From Curtobacterium sp. MCBD17_035 (GTDB lineage Bacteria; Actinomycetota; Actinomycetes; Actinomycetales; Microbacteriaceae), in the NCBI RefSeq assembly GCF_003234815.2, contig NZ_CP126279.1, positions 3,286,001-3,350,000 of the forward strand: a DNA stretch of 64,000 bases. Direction: 5' to 3'. Made by a program: the position numbers and the translations under genes. The notes under the pieces are model-generated. The model saw only the letters and a list, made by a program, of their open reading frames with translations, was not told where the DNA came from and ran no database searches. The first letter of the stretch is position 1; each line of letters opens with the position of its first letter. Of the stretch, positions 8,254 through 16,273 are shown one piece after another.

Positions 8254-8696
8254 TGAGTCAAGCGGACGAGGGCATCGACCTCGACACGTCGGTGGGGTAC
8301 CTGCTCAAGCAGGCGTCGAGCGCGCTGCACGCCGCGATGGACGCGGTCCTGCGGCCCCTCGGCATGAGCATCACGCACTACTCGTGCCTCGAACTGCTGG
8401 CCCAGCGGCCGGGCCTGTCGAACTCCGAGCTGGCGCGCGGGGCCTTCGTGTCGCGGCAGGCGATGCACGTCCTGCTGCAGGCACTCGAGCGCGACGGACA
8501 CGTCTCCCGCCCTGCCGTCGCCCCCGCGGGCCGGGTACTCCCGACCGAGCTGACACCGCTCGGCCGCGAGCGCCTGGCCGTGGCGAGCGCCGCCGTCCGC
8601 GCCGTCGAGCGCCGCATGTCCGCGGAGCTCACGGGACGGCAACCCCAGGAACTCGCGGCGCTGCTCCGGCGGTGCATCGCGGGCCTCCAGGGGTAG
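8253..8696 (+). CDS. MarR-family transcriptional regulator
   Basis: A 147-residue winged-helix regulator. The domain order is typical of MarR: an N-terminal dimerisation helix (VGYLLKQASSALHAAMDAVL), then the helix-turn-helix LSNSELARGAFVSRQAMHVL, the wing with ERDGHVSRPAVAPAGRVLPT, and a C-terminal dimer helix. The ATG at 8253 lies inside the second operator, so repressor binding would also block its own transcription start or translation. Divergent to the VOC protein gene. The ligand is unknown. Confidence 0.9.
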   Translation: MSQADEGIDLDTSVGYLLKQASSALHAAMDAVLRPLGMSITHYSCLELLAQRPGLSNSELARGAFVSRQAMHVLLQALERDGHVSRPAVAPAGRVLPTELTPLGRERLAVASAAVRAVERRMSAELTGRQPQELAALLRRCIAGLQG

Positions 8697-8720
8697 GCGG
8701 CGCACCGACCGGCGCGCCGC
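8697..8720. terminator. GC hairpin between convergent marR and MFS genes
   Basis: GCGGCGC (8697-8703) pairs with GCGCCGC (8714-8720) around a 10-base loop directly after the marR stop. There is no T tract, as is common in high-GC actinobacteria. It could serve both converging genes. Confidence 0.45.
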
Positions 8721-8739
8721 GACCACGGACGGGAGGCCC

Positions 8740-9927
8740 TCACCCGACCCGCAACGGACCGCGCCGACCGACGAGCCACACCGTCAGGGCGAACCCGGCC
8801 AGCACCGCGCCCGCGACGGTCACCCCGGTCCACCCCCAGTCGTCCCAGAGCAGCCCGGCGAGCGCCGACCCGATCGCCCCGCCGATGAAGTTCCCGGTCA
8901 CGAACGCGGTGTTCAACCGGCTCCGGGCCTCGTGCGAGACGGCGAAGATCCGCGCCTGGTTGAGGATGTTCTGCCCCTGGATCGCGATGTCGAGCAGGAC
9001 GATCGCCACCAGGACGAGCACGACGGACCGTCCCCCGAGCCCGGCGACGACGAACGCGACGAGTGCGAGGACCCAGAGTGCCCCCGTCGCGGGGACGTTC
9101 CAGCCCCGGTCGTGCAGGCGGCCACCGCGCTGTGCCGCGACCGCGCCGGCCAGACCCGCGAGCCCGAACAGTCCGATGACGACCACGGGGTAGTGGAACG
9201 GTGGCCCGCTGAGCAGGAACGTCAGCGCGGTCCAGAACATCGTGAACGCCCCGAACCCCGTGGCGCTCAGGGCGAGGGTCCACCGGACCACGGGTTCGTG
9301 GACGACCACGAGGAACACCGACCGGATGAGCGCCGGGTACCGGATGCGCGCCTTCGGCTCGAGCGTCGGGATCGCCCGGTACAACAGGAACGCGAGCACC
9401 ACGGCGGCGACCGCGGCGATGACGAAGATCGTCCGCCAGCCCGCGACCTCGGCGATGAGCCCGCTCAGGGTCCGGGACACCAGGATCCCGGTCAGGAGGC
9501 CCGACGCCACCGTCCCGACGACCCGCCCGCGGTGTTCGTCGGTCGCCAGGTCCCCGGCGAGCGGCGTGAGCACCTGCCCCGCCACCGTGGTCAGCCCGAC
9601 CGCGGCGAGCGCCACGAGGAGTGCGGCCATGGACGGGGCGAGCGCACATGCGGCGAGGGCGACCGCGGACAGCACGAGCATGAGCGGGACGAGCTTCCGT
9701 CGGTCCACCACGTCGCCGAGGGGCACGACGAGCAGGATCCCGACGGCGTACCCGAGCTGGGTCACGGTGACGAGCCACCCGGCGGTCGAGGTCGACCCGT
9801 GCAGGTCCCCGGCGATGAAGTCGAGGAGCGGCTGCGCCCAGTACAGGTTGCCGACGGCGGCGCCGCCCGCGATCGCGAACAGGAGGGTGCGGCCGGTCGT
9901 CATGCCGGTCCGGGAGGGCTGGGTCAC
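8740..9927 (-). CDS. MFS transporter (sugar efflux/AraJ-like 12-TM)
   Basis: A 395-residue major facilitator with about 12 helices. Visible are GNLYWAQPLLDFIAGDL in helix 1, motif A as PLGDVVDRRKLVP, and an RARIFAVSHEARSRLNT loop near the C-terminal half, typical of the YnfM/YbcL-type branch of unknown substrate. Two starts are possible: GTG 9927 (chosen, longer and before the first helix) or ATG 9903. Neither has a strong Shine-Dalgarno sequence. It is divergent from the rhamnosidase gene; the 218-bp gap holds a perfect palindrome at 9997-10012. Export of a sugar or drug is possible but not readable. Confidence 0.82.
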   Translation of the reverse strand: MTQPSRTGMTTGRTLLFAIAGGAAVGNLYWAQPLLDFIAGDLHGSTSTAGWLVTVTQLGYAVGILLVVPLGDVVDRRKLVPLMLVLSAVALAACALAPSMAALLVALAAVGLTTVAGQVLTPLAGDLATDEHRGRVVGTVASGLLTGILVSRTLSGLIAEVAGWRTIFVIAAVAAVVLAFLLYRAIPTLEPKARIRYPALIRSVFLVVVHEPVVRWTLALSATGFGAFTMFWTALTFLLSGPPFHYPVVVIGLFGLAGLAGAVAAQRGGRLHDRGWNVPATGALWVLALVAFVVAGLGGRSVVLVLVAIVLLDIAIQGQNILNQARIFAVSHEARSRLNTAFVTGNFIGGAIGSALAGLLWDDWGWTGVTVAGAVLAGFALTVWLVGRRGPLRVG

Positions 9928-9996
9928 CCCACCAGCCTGCCCCTCGCCGGCCGATCGGAGGACGCCCCGACACCACCCCTGTCGCGCGAACGGGGG

Positions 9997-10035
9997 ACTG
10001 TCGGGGGACAGTTCACATGTACGTACGATGTACGT
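9997..10035. promoter_or_regulatory. Palindrome and repeated octamer upstream of rhamnosidase/MFS pair
   Basis: ACTGTC-GGGG-GACAGT at 9997-10012 is a perfect 6-bp-arm palindrome. It is followed by two copies of ATGTACGT at 10017-10024 and 10028-10035, 11 bp apart. They lie between the divergent MFS and GH78 genes and may be operator sites; the regulator is unknown. Confidence 0.45.
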
Positions 10036-10145
10036 GCAGTCCGCACCCACCGAGCGGGCCACATGGGGGGATCCGGCGTACGAGCGTGCCCGGTCGACAT
10101 CAGTGGTCGTCGACCGGTGCCATCCCGAGCCGAGGGGCAGCCCGC

Positions 10146-13100
10146 ATGCGCACCCGATCCCGCCACGCCCGTCGGCGCCCCCACCGCAGCACCTCCGGCG
10201 GTCGTGGCCCTCACCACCGACTCCCCCGGCTCGTCGCCGCGCTGCTCGTCGTCACGGCGCTCACCGCCGCCGGGACCGGGATCAGCACGGTCGCCCTCGC
10301 GGACCCCGGCGCACCGACGGGAGGCGCGACCTCCTCCCCGACGGCCGTCCCGACCGGGGCGCCCTCCGCCGATCCCGGCAGCGCCGGTGGTGGCACTGCC
10401 AGCGGCGGTCCCGCCGACGGTGGGCCGACCGGCGCGCCGAACCCGACGACGGCGCCGACCGACGTCCCGACGACCACCCCGACGAGCACGCCCACGACGC
10501 CCACCGACGGCGCCACGCCCGGCCCGGGACCCGTCACGGACCCGTCCCCCACCCCCGCCGTCCCCACCGCCCCCACCCACCTGACCGTCGATGGTCTCAG
10601 CGCACCGATGGACGTCGACCCGAGCGTGCCCGTCCGGTTCTCCTGGCAGCCGGCCGTGCTCGACCGTGCCGCCGCGGGCCTCCCGGCGGGCGCGCCCGAC
10701 CAGCGGTCCTACCGCATCGTCGTCGCCGGCTCGAGCGCCGCTGCCGCAGCGGGGACCGGCGACATCTGGGACAGCGGGGTGGTGACGTCCGGCTCGAGCC
10801 AGAACGTGCCCTACGCCGGACCGACCCTCACCGCGGGGAGCCGCTCGTGGTTCTCCGTGCAGGTCGTCGACGGCGCGGGCGCGACCTCGCCGTGGGCAAC
10901 GCCGGCGACGTTCGGCACCGCGCTCGGCGGCGACTGGGGTGGAGCCCGGGCGATCTGGTCCGAGACACCGTCGAACACCTGGTCGAACTACACGCTGTCC
11001 GGGCACTTCACGATCACGGCGAGCGCCGCGACGGTCCTCCTCCGCGGGACCGACGCGAGCGACTACTACCTCTGGCAGTTCCAGGCAGCGAGCGACCGCC
11101 TGGTCGCCGAGGTCCGGCGGGCGGGCGCCTACCGGGTGCTCGGCACGGTCGACCTGCACGCAGAGGGCGTCGACCTGGCGGTGGGCCGGGACACCGCGTT
11201 CACCGTGTCGCTCGGTGGGGACACGATCACGACGACCATCGGCGGCACGACCGTGGACACCCGGACCGACGGGACGTTCGCGAGCGGGTGGATCGGCGTG
11301 CAGACCGGCACCCACGAGTCGGCCACCTTCCGATCGCTCGCCGTCGCGGACCGCACGGGCGCGACCCTCTGGTCGCAGTCGTCGTCGAGCACCGTCGCCG
11401 ACCTCGGCTGCGGACGGGAGTCGCACGGCGTCCTCACCGTGTCGACCTCGCGCTCGTGCCTGTTCGACCCGTGGAGCAACTACACGTTCACCGAGACCTA
11501 CGTCGCGACGGCGCAGCCGACCGGCGTCGTGTTCCGGGCGAAGGACGCGAAGAACGGCTACCTCTGGCAGTTCGACACCGCCACGTCGAGCCTCGTCCCG
11601 CAGGTGCAGGTGGCTGGCAAGTACAGCAAGCTCACGACGAAGGAGATCCCGCTCGGCACCAAGGTCACCTCGGGGCACGCGTACGCGATCAAGGTCCAGG
11701 TGTCCGGTTCGACCATCCGGACGTGGTTCGCCGGCCGACTGGTCGACACCCGCACCTCGCACACGGACACACGCGGCGTCATCGGCTACCGGAACGGCTC
11801 GAAGGAGAAGACGACGTTCTCGGGCCTGACCGTGACGAGCCCGGGCTCGAGCGTCCTGTACCGGAACACGTTCACGAGCAACGCCGACGTCCCCTGCGGC
11901 ACGGTGTCCGGCGGCAAGGCGACGTTCCCGACCTCGGCGGCCTGCCTGATCCGCTCCGGTGCCGTGTCGGACTGGCTGTTCGCCCGCGACGAGGTGACGC
12001 TGCCGGCCCGGACGATCGCGTGGGCGACCCTCTCGGCGACCGCGACCTCCCCCGCGCCGTCCCGCCAGTACGTGTACAAGATCAGCGTCAACGGGAGCTT
12101 CGTCGGAGCCGGTCCGACCCAGTCGGTCGGCAAGGAGGTCCGCTACGACAGCTACGACGTGACGTCCCTGCTGCACGCGGGGGCGACCAACGCGATCGGG
12201 GCCCTGCTGTACACGACGTCGGACCACCGGTTCCTCGCGGAGCTCGTCGTGCACTACACCGACGGCACCGAGACCCGCGTCGGCACCGGTCCCACCTGGC
12301 GGGTGCGCACCGGCACGGGCGTGTTCCCCGCCGCCGGCTCGGTGGGTACGTCCTACTACGCCGCTCCCGTCGAGGACATCGACGCACGCCAGTACCCGTC
12401 GGGCTTCGACACCGTCGGGTTCGACGACCACGCGTGGACGCTCGCCCAGGCACGCAGCGCGTTCGTGACCAGCACGCTCACCCCGACGCCGACCGCGACG
12501 ATGCTCCAGGAGGACGACGCCCCGACGACGATCACGCGGCTCGGCACCGGGCACTACCTGCTCGACTTCGGCCAGACGCGGATCGGCGGGCTCCGGCTCG
12601 CGATGACGAGCCCGGACACGCGGACGGTGGACATCCGCTACGGCGAGGTCCTCGCCAGCGGTGGCGGGTCCGTCCAGTACCAGACCACCGCCGGCAACAA
12701 GTGGGAGGACCGTTGGACCCTCAAGACCGGCTCCCAGACCCTGCGCTCCTGGGGGATCCGGGTGTTCCGGTACGTCGAGGTGTCGAACGTGCCGCAGGCG
12801 GTGACGGCGCACGACCTGCAGGCCGAGGTGCTCCGCTACCCGATCGACGCGACGGCCGCGACGTTCTCGTCGTCGTCGAGCAAGCTCGACGCGGTGTGGC
12901 AGCTGTCGCGGAACACGATCATCGACGACACGCTGGACCTGTACGTCGACTCCTGGGAGCGCGAGCGTGGCGCGTACGAGGCCGACGCGTACATCGAGCA
13001 GACCGCGCAGGAGGCCCTGTCCGCGGACGGAGCGCTCGGCACCTACTCGGTGGACTACCTGCTCGCCCACCCGACCTGGCCGACCGAGTGGCGCCTGTAC

Positions 13101-14186
13101 GACGTCCTCGCGGTGCACGATGCGTGGGAGGCCAGCGGCGACACGACCCAGATCCGCGCCGACTACGCCACGCTCCGCACCATCCCGCTGACCGGGTCGA
13201 TCAGCCACGCGACGGGACTCGTCGACCACGCGGACGCCGACGACATCGTCGACTGGCCTGCCGGTGAGCGGGACGGCTACCAGCTGACCGACACCGACAC
13301 GGTCGTGAACGCGCTGACCTACCGGGACCTCGTCGACCTCGCCGAGATGGCGGCCGCGATCGGGAAGACCGCGGACGCGGCGAGCTACCGGACCCAGGCG
13401 GCGTCCCTCCGGACCGCGATCAACGCCCGGCTCTGGGACGGCACGAAGGGTGCCTACCGCGACGGCCTGACCACGGGGACGAACAAGCCGATCGCGCACG
13501 AGGCCGTGCAAGCGACCGCGTTCGCCCTGGCGTTCGGCGTCGTCGATCCCGCGAACGTCCCGCGGGCGGCGTCGTACGTGACGGGGAAGGGCATGGCCTG
13601 CAGCGTCTACTGCGCCGCGTTCCTGCTCCCGGGTCTCTACTCGGCCGGCGCCGGATCGACCGCGGACGCGCTGCTCACGGCGACGGACAAGACGAGCTGG
13701 ATGAACATGGTGCGCGTCGGCGCGGGCTCGACGATGGAGGCGTGGGACAAGTCCCTCAAGGCCAACACGACCTACTCGCACCCGTGGGCCGCGTCGCCGG
13801 TCTCCGACGTCACGACCGGCCTGTTCGGCATCGTGCCCACCGCGCCCGGGTACGCGTCGTTCTCGGTGGCGCCGCAGCCCGGCGCCGTCGACCACGCCTC
13901 GGTCACCGAGCCCACGGTGCGCGGCACCATCGCCGCGGCCTACCAGCAACGGTCGGGAGGCGCGGTCAACCTGGCCCTGCGCGTCCCGTCCACGACGACC
14001 AGCGCGGTCACCCTGCCCGTCGGGGCGGGGTCCGGGACGACGGTCTGGGTCGACGGCGTCGCGACCCCGGCGACCCGGTCGGGTTCCTCCCTCGTCGTGT
14101 CGGGCCTGCCGTCCGGCTGCCACCTGGTCTCGACCGTGTCCGCGACGAGCGCGGGGTCGGACGCGACCCTGGCTGGCCTCTGCTGA
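10146..14186 (+). CDS. Secreted multidomain alpha-L-rhamnosidase (GH78)
   Basis: A 1346-residue exported glycoside hydrolase that would release L-rhamnose from plant glycosides or polysaccharides. It starts at ATG 10146 behind GAGGGGCAGCCCGC. An Arg/His-rich n-region precedes a hydrophobic stretch and a cleavage site at ALA/DP (52/53). A Pro/Thr/Ser/Gly linker follows (to about 145), then a fibronectin-like module, then two related concanavalin-type modules (each beginning SNYT and containing YLWQF), then the GH78 jelly-roll region and an (alpha/alpha)6 barrel. WERERGAYEADAYIEQ (about residue 937) matches the family's general-acid region, and STMEAWD (about 1195) matches the second catalytic glutamate region. 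No sorting signal is seen at the C-terminus, which ends in a Cys, so the enzyme is probably released. Confidence 0.88.
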   Translation: MRTRSRHARRRPHRSTSGGRGPHHRLPRLVAALLVVTALTAAGTGISTVALADPGAPTGGATSSPTAVPTGAPSADPGSAGGGTASGGPADGGPTGAPNPTTAPTDVPTTTPTSTPTTPTDGATPGPGPVTDPSPTPAVPTAPTHLTVDGLSAPMDVDPSVPVRFSWQPAVLDRAAAGLPAGAPDQRSYRIVVAGSSAAAAAGTGDIWDSGVVTSGSSQNVPYAGPTLTAGSRSWFSVQVVDGAGATSPWATPATFGTALGGDWGGARAIWSETPSNTWSNYTLSGHFTITASAATVLLRGTDASDYYLWQFQAASDRLVAEVRRAGAYRVLGTVDLHAEGVDLAVGRDTAFTVSLGGDTITTTIGGTTVDTRTDGTFASGWIGVQTGTHESATFRSLAVADRTGATLWSQSSSSTVADLGCGRESHGVLTVSTSRSCLFDPWSNYTFTETYVATAQPTGVVFRAKDAKNGYLWQFDTATSSLVPQVQVAGKYSKLTTKEIPLGTKVTSGHAYAIKVQVSGSTIRTWFAGRLVDTRTSHTDTRGVIGYRNGSKEKTTFSGLTVTSPGSSVLYRNTFTSNADVPCGTVSGGKATFPTSAACLIRSGAVSDWLFARDEVTLPARTIAWATLSATATSPAPSRQYVYKISVNGSFVGAGPTQSVGKEVRYDSYDVTSLLHAGATNAIGALLYTTSDHRFLAELVVHYTDGTETRVGTGPTWRVRTGTGVFPAAGSVGTSYYAAPVEDIDARQYPSGFDTVGFDDHAWTLAQARSAFVTSTLTPTPTATMLQEDDAPTTITRLGTGHYLLDFGQTRIGGLRLAMTSPDTRTVDIRYGEVLASGGGSVQYQTTAGNKWEDRWTLKTGSQTLRSWGIRVFRYVEVSNVPQAVTAHDLQAEVLRYPIDATAATFSSSSSKLDAVWQLSRNTIIDDTLDLYVDSWERERGAYEADAYIEQTAQEALSADGALGTYSVDYLLAHPTWPTEWRLYDVLAVHDAWEASGDTTQIRADYATLRTIPLTGSISHATGLVDHADADDIVDWPAGERDGYQLTDTDTVVNALTYRDLVDLAEMAAAIGKTADAASYRTQAASLRTAINARLWDGTKGAYRDGLTTGTNKPIAHEAVQATAFALAFGVVDPANVPRAASYVTGKGMACSVYCAAFLLPGLYSAGAGSTADALLTATDKTSWMNMVRVGAGSTMEAWDKSLKANTTYSHPWAASPVSDVTTGLFGIVPTAPGYASFSVAPQPGAVDHASVTEPTVRGTIAAAYQQRSGGAVNLALRVPSTTTSAVTLPVGAGSGTTVWVDGVATPATRSGSSLVVSGLPSGCHLVSTVSATSAGSDATLAGLC

Positions 14187-14381
14187 CCCAGGCCCGCCGC
14201 GCTCCCCGGCCAGGCTCCCTCCGCCTGTTCTCGACATGACCGCTGTCGAACGACAACGGCGCCGTCGCCCTCGGACGCGTCACCGCCAGGACGGCACGGA
14301 CCAGGACAGCGGCGGCAGGACACCGTTGGCTCCGGCCGCCGGCCGGGAGGCCCGGGGCGGCCCGCACCGCCCCTCCCGCCG
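14187..14381. other. Convergent spacer without recognisable features
   Basis: This 195-bp gap lies between the rhamnosidase stop and the end of the SnoaL-like gene. No credible gene or strong terminator hairpin was seen. A short segment near 14250 resembles a degenerate piece of the intergenic palindromic repeat, but too weakly to call. Confidence 0.4.
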
Positions 14382-14762
14382 TCAGATGGTCGGCGTGAGC
14401 GGCGGTGCCTCGTCGGTGAGGATCGTGAGGAGCGTCGCGATGCGTCCCTCCTGGACGGTGATGACGTCGATGCCACGGGCGACCGGGGCATCGGCGGGTC
14501 CGAACGCCCAGGCGAGCGCGCCCGCGGTCCCGCTGACGTAGCGCGGGCCGTCCTCGGCGAACACGAACTCGCCGGGTGCTTCGTCGAGCAGTCCCGCGGC
14601 CTTGCCGAGCAGGGCGTCGCGACCGGTGACCGAGCCCTCGGGGTCGGTGAACACGACGTCGTCGGCGTAGGCGTCCTGGGCGGCGGCAGCGCGGGCGGAC
14701 GCGTCGCGCTGGCCGAACACGGCGTGCAGGTTGGCGGTGAGCAGGTGGTCGACGCTGGCCAT
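14382..14762 (-). CDS. SnoaL/NTF2-like domain protein
   Basis: A 126-residue small alpha+beta barrel protein. The start is ATG 14762 with GGAGGACCCCC upstream. The N-terminal helix and AYADDVVFTDPEGSVTGRDA are typical of SnoaL-like proteins, followed by GIDVITVQEGRIATLLTILT, the usual end of the sheet. Members act as isomerases, cyclases or ketosteroid-isomerase-like binding proteins, and many are of unknown function. It is divergent from the small gene at 14838. No partner enzyme is adjacent that would suggest a substrate. Confidence 0.8.
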   Translation of the reverse strand: MASVDHLLTANLHAVFGQRDASARAAAAQDAYADDVVFTDPEGSVTGRDALLGKAAGLLDEAPGEFVFAEDGPRYVSGTAGALAWAFGPADAPVARGIDVITVQEGRIATLLTILTDEAPPLTPTI

Positions 14763-14837
14763 GGGGGTCCTCCGGTCGGTGATCGGTGTCCGGTCAGTCT
14801 GGCGCGGAACCGGGGTGCACGCACCTGGGAAGGCGCA

Positions 14838-15140
14838 GTGCCCGTCCCCCGGGACTTTGATCGATCGGGCTGGACCAACCGGCGGAAGGGCGCGCGGAAC
14901 GGCACCGACGAGCAGGCCGCCGCCTTCCGGCACGGCTACGGGCTGGTGGAGCTCGACGAGATCCGGCTCGTCCGGTACGCGTGCGTGCGGGCGCTCGAGG
15001 ACCTCGTGGCGACCGCGCACGCCGCCGTGCTCGGGCCGGTCGAGTCCCGGGCGGAGGAGCTCCGGGTGTTCCGCGGGATCCTGTCGCCCGTCGGGTCGGC
15101 GACGCTCGTGGAGCCGCAGCTGCGGGCGCTGCTTGGCTGA
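14838..15140 (+). CDS. Hypothetical protein, 100 aa
   Basis: A 100-residue protein read from GTG 14838, which has GGGAAGGCGCA upstream. The sequence (RDFDRSGWTNRRKGARNGTD, then two amphipathic helices with DEIRLVRYACVRALEDLVAT and ESRAEELRVFRGIL) has normal amino acid composition and is probably an all-alpha soluble protein, but I recognise no family. It precedes the toxin-antitoxin pair by about 50 bp on the same strand and need not be part of it. Confidence 0.55.
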   Translation: MPVPRDFDRSGWTNRRKGARNGTDEQAAAFRHGYGLVELDEIRLVRYACVRALEDLVATAHAAVLGPVESRAEELRVFRGILSPVGSATLVEPQLRALLG

Positions 15141-15152
15141 TCACGGGCCGCC

Positions 15153-15179
15153 TGTACAGTTCGGGGTGCGAGTTGTACA
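15153..15179. promoter_or_regulatory. Paired TGTACA sites upstream of antitoxin gene
   Basis: TGTACA occurs at 15153-15158 and 15174-15179, exactly 21 bp (two helical turns) apart, ending 8 bp before the antitoxin start. Such paired sites are typical of operator DNA autoregulated by Phd/YefM-type antitoxins. Confidence 0.5.
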
Positions 15180-15187
15180 TTGTGCAG

Positions 15188-15436
15188 ATGACCGTCGTGA
15201 GCGTTGCGGAAGTACGAAGCCACCTCTCCGAGATCATCGCCAGCACGCTCCACGACGATGTCGTGATCGAGCGTCGCGGCAAGCGTGCCGCCGTCCTCGT
15301 CAGCCCCGAACACTACGAGCGGATGATGGAGGCCCTCGAGGATGCCGCGGACGTGGCTGCCTTCGACAGCGCCATGGCAGAAGAAGGACCGAACGTGCCC
15401 TGGGACGAGGTGAAGGCGGACCTGGGCTGGCAGTGA
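15188..15436 (+). CDS. Phd/YefM-family antitoxin
   Basis: An 82-residue antitoxin. The N-terminal DNA-binding part VVSVAEVRSHLSEIIAST, then DVVIERRGKRAAVLVSPEHY, is the Phd/YefM signature; the C-terminal half is acidic and probably unstructured until it binds toxin (ALEDAADVAAFDSAMAEEG). The gene overlaps the toxin gene by 4 bp (GTGA), the normal arrangement. It is expected to neutralise the RelE-type toxin and repress the module through the TGTACA pair upstream. Confidence 0.88.
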   Translation: MTVVSVAEVRSHLSEIIASTLHDDVVIERRGKRAAVLVSPEHYERMMEALEDAADVAAFDSAMAEEGPNVPWDEVKADLGWQ

Positions 15437-15687
15437 GCTACCGCGTCGAACTCCGTCCCGCCGCCGCTCGAGCGCTGAAGCGGATCGACCATCAGGACCG
15501 GTCCCGTATCCGCGGTGCGATCGCGCTCCTCGGTCACGATCCTCGCCCACCGGGTGCCAAGGCGCTCCAGGGACGCGACGGCTTCCGCGTGCGCGTCGGC
15601 GACTACCGCATCGTCTACACGATCGACGATGGTGTCCTGCTGGTGGTCGTCGTCACACTCGGGCATCGGCGCGATGTGTACCGCTGA
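15433..15687 (+). CDS. RelE/ParE-family toxin
   Basis: An 84-residue RelE-superfamily toxin, predicted to cleave mRNA on the ribosome. It reads YRVELRPAAARALKRIDHQD, then LQGRDGFRVRVGDYRIVYTI, then the C-terminal GHRRDVYR. The arginines and terminal tyrosine that RelE and YoeB-like toxins use are in place. Starts at GTG 15433 inside the antitoxin stop. With its antitoxin it forms a complete type II module, commonly chromosomal in actinobacteria. Confidence 0.88.
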   Translation: MSYRVELRPAAARALKRIDHQDRSRIRGAIALLGHDPRPPGAKALQGRDGFRVRVGDYRIVYTIDDGVLLVVVVTLGHRRDVYR

Positions 15688-15720
15688 CCTCGCGCTCATG
15701 CAGGCGCAGATCCACGACCA

Positions 15721-16125
15721 TCACCACGTACCGGTCGCGGTCCGGACGACGACGATGGCCAGCCCCGAGAGCGCGAGAACCGCTCCCAACGCGCACAGCG
15801 GAAACCACGCTCCGGCACGCCCTCGCCGCCGCGCCCGGAACCCGAGGCGTGCTCCGACGAGCACCGAGGCGATCCCGCCGAAGAAGGACAGCGGCATGCT
15901 GACGAGGAAACCCGAGTTCGAACACACGCCGTGGGGCCGACCCGTCCCACAGACCCCGGACCCGTAGAGATAGAGATTCCTGTCGAACACAGCATTGGTG
16001 GACAAGAGCACCGCGACGACGTCAAGCGCGATGAGCGCCCACATCGCGATCACGTCGATCCATGACGTCTCCCCTCGTCGCGGGCTCTGCCTGACACGCA
16101 CCATCATGCGAGCTGGCTCGGCCAT
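15721..16125 (-). CDS. Hypothetical membrane protein, 134 aa
   Basis: A small membrane protein with about three hydrophobic segments: VIAMWALIALDVVAVLLS, FLVSMPLSFFGGIASVLVGA and ALGAVLALSGLAIVVV, separated by a short Cys-containing loop (GVCGTGRPHGVC) and an Arg-rich loop. The start is uncertain: ATG 16125 has GGAGG almost touching it, and ATG 16107 or 16104 is possible. No family is recognised. It converges on the RelE gene, and its 5' end overlaps a coding-like segment on the other strand. Confidence 0.55.
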   Translation of the reverse strand: MAEPARMMVRVRQSPRRGETSWIDVIAMWALIALDVVAVLLSTNAVFDRNLYLYGSGVCGTGRPHGVCSNSGFLVSMPLSFFGGIASVLVGARLGFRARRRGRAGAWFPLCALGAVLALSGLAIVVVRTATGTW

Positions 16126-16251
16126 TCCTCCATCGAAGGAGTCGGGTTCGCCAACGTCGCCATCATCGACACCGGCGACACCCCGTCCGCGGGAGTCGAC
16201 CCGAACCCCTCGATCTGCGGCGACTTCGACGTGCTCTCCGGCAACGCGTGA
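16108..16251 (+). pseudogene. Possible C-terminal remnant of a lost gene
   Basis: From 16108 to the stop at 16249-16251 the plus strand reads a protein-like peptide of 47 residues (ASWLGHSSIEGVGF, then NVAIIDTGDTPSAG, then PNPSICGDFDVLSG) with no start codon or Shine-Dalgarno and no coding character further upstream. It could be the tail of a deleted gene. The family is not recognised. Confidence 0.25.
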
Positions 16252-16273
16252 TTCCCCACCACCCGGCCTCCAC

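Noticed and set aside
9924-14237. A 1437-codon minus-strand frame opposite the rhamnosidase
   Set aside because: The plus-strand frame has a signal peptide and GH78 motifs; the minus frame has only low-complexity Arg/Gly/Val content.
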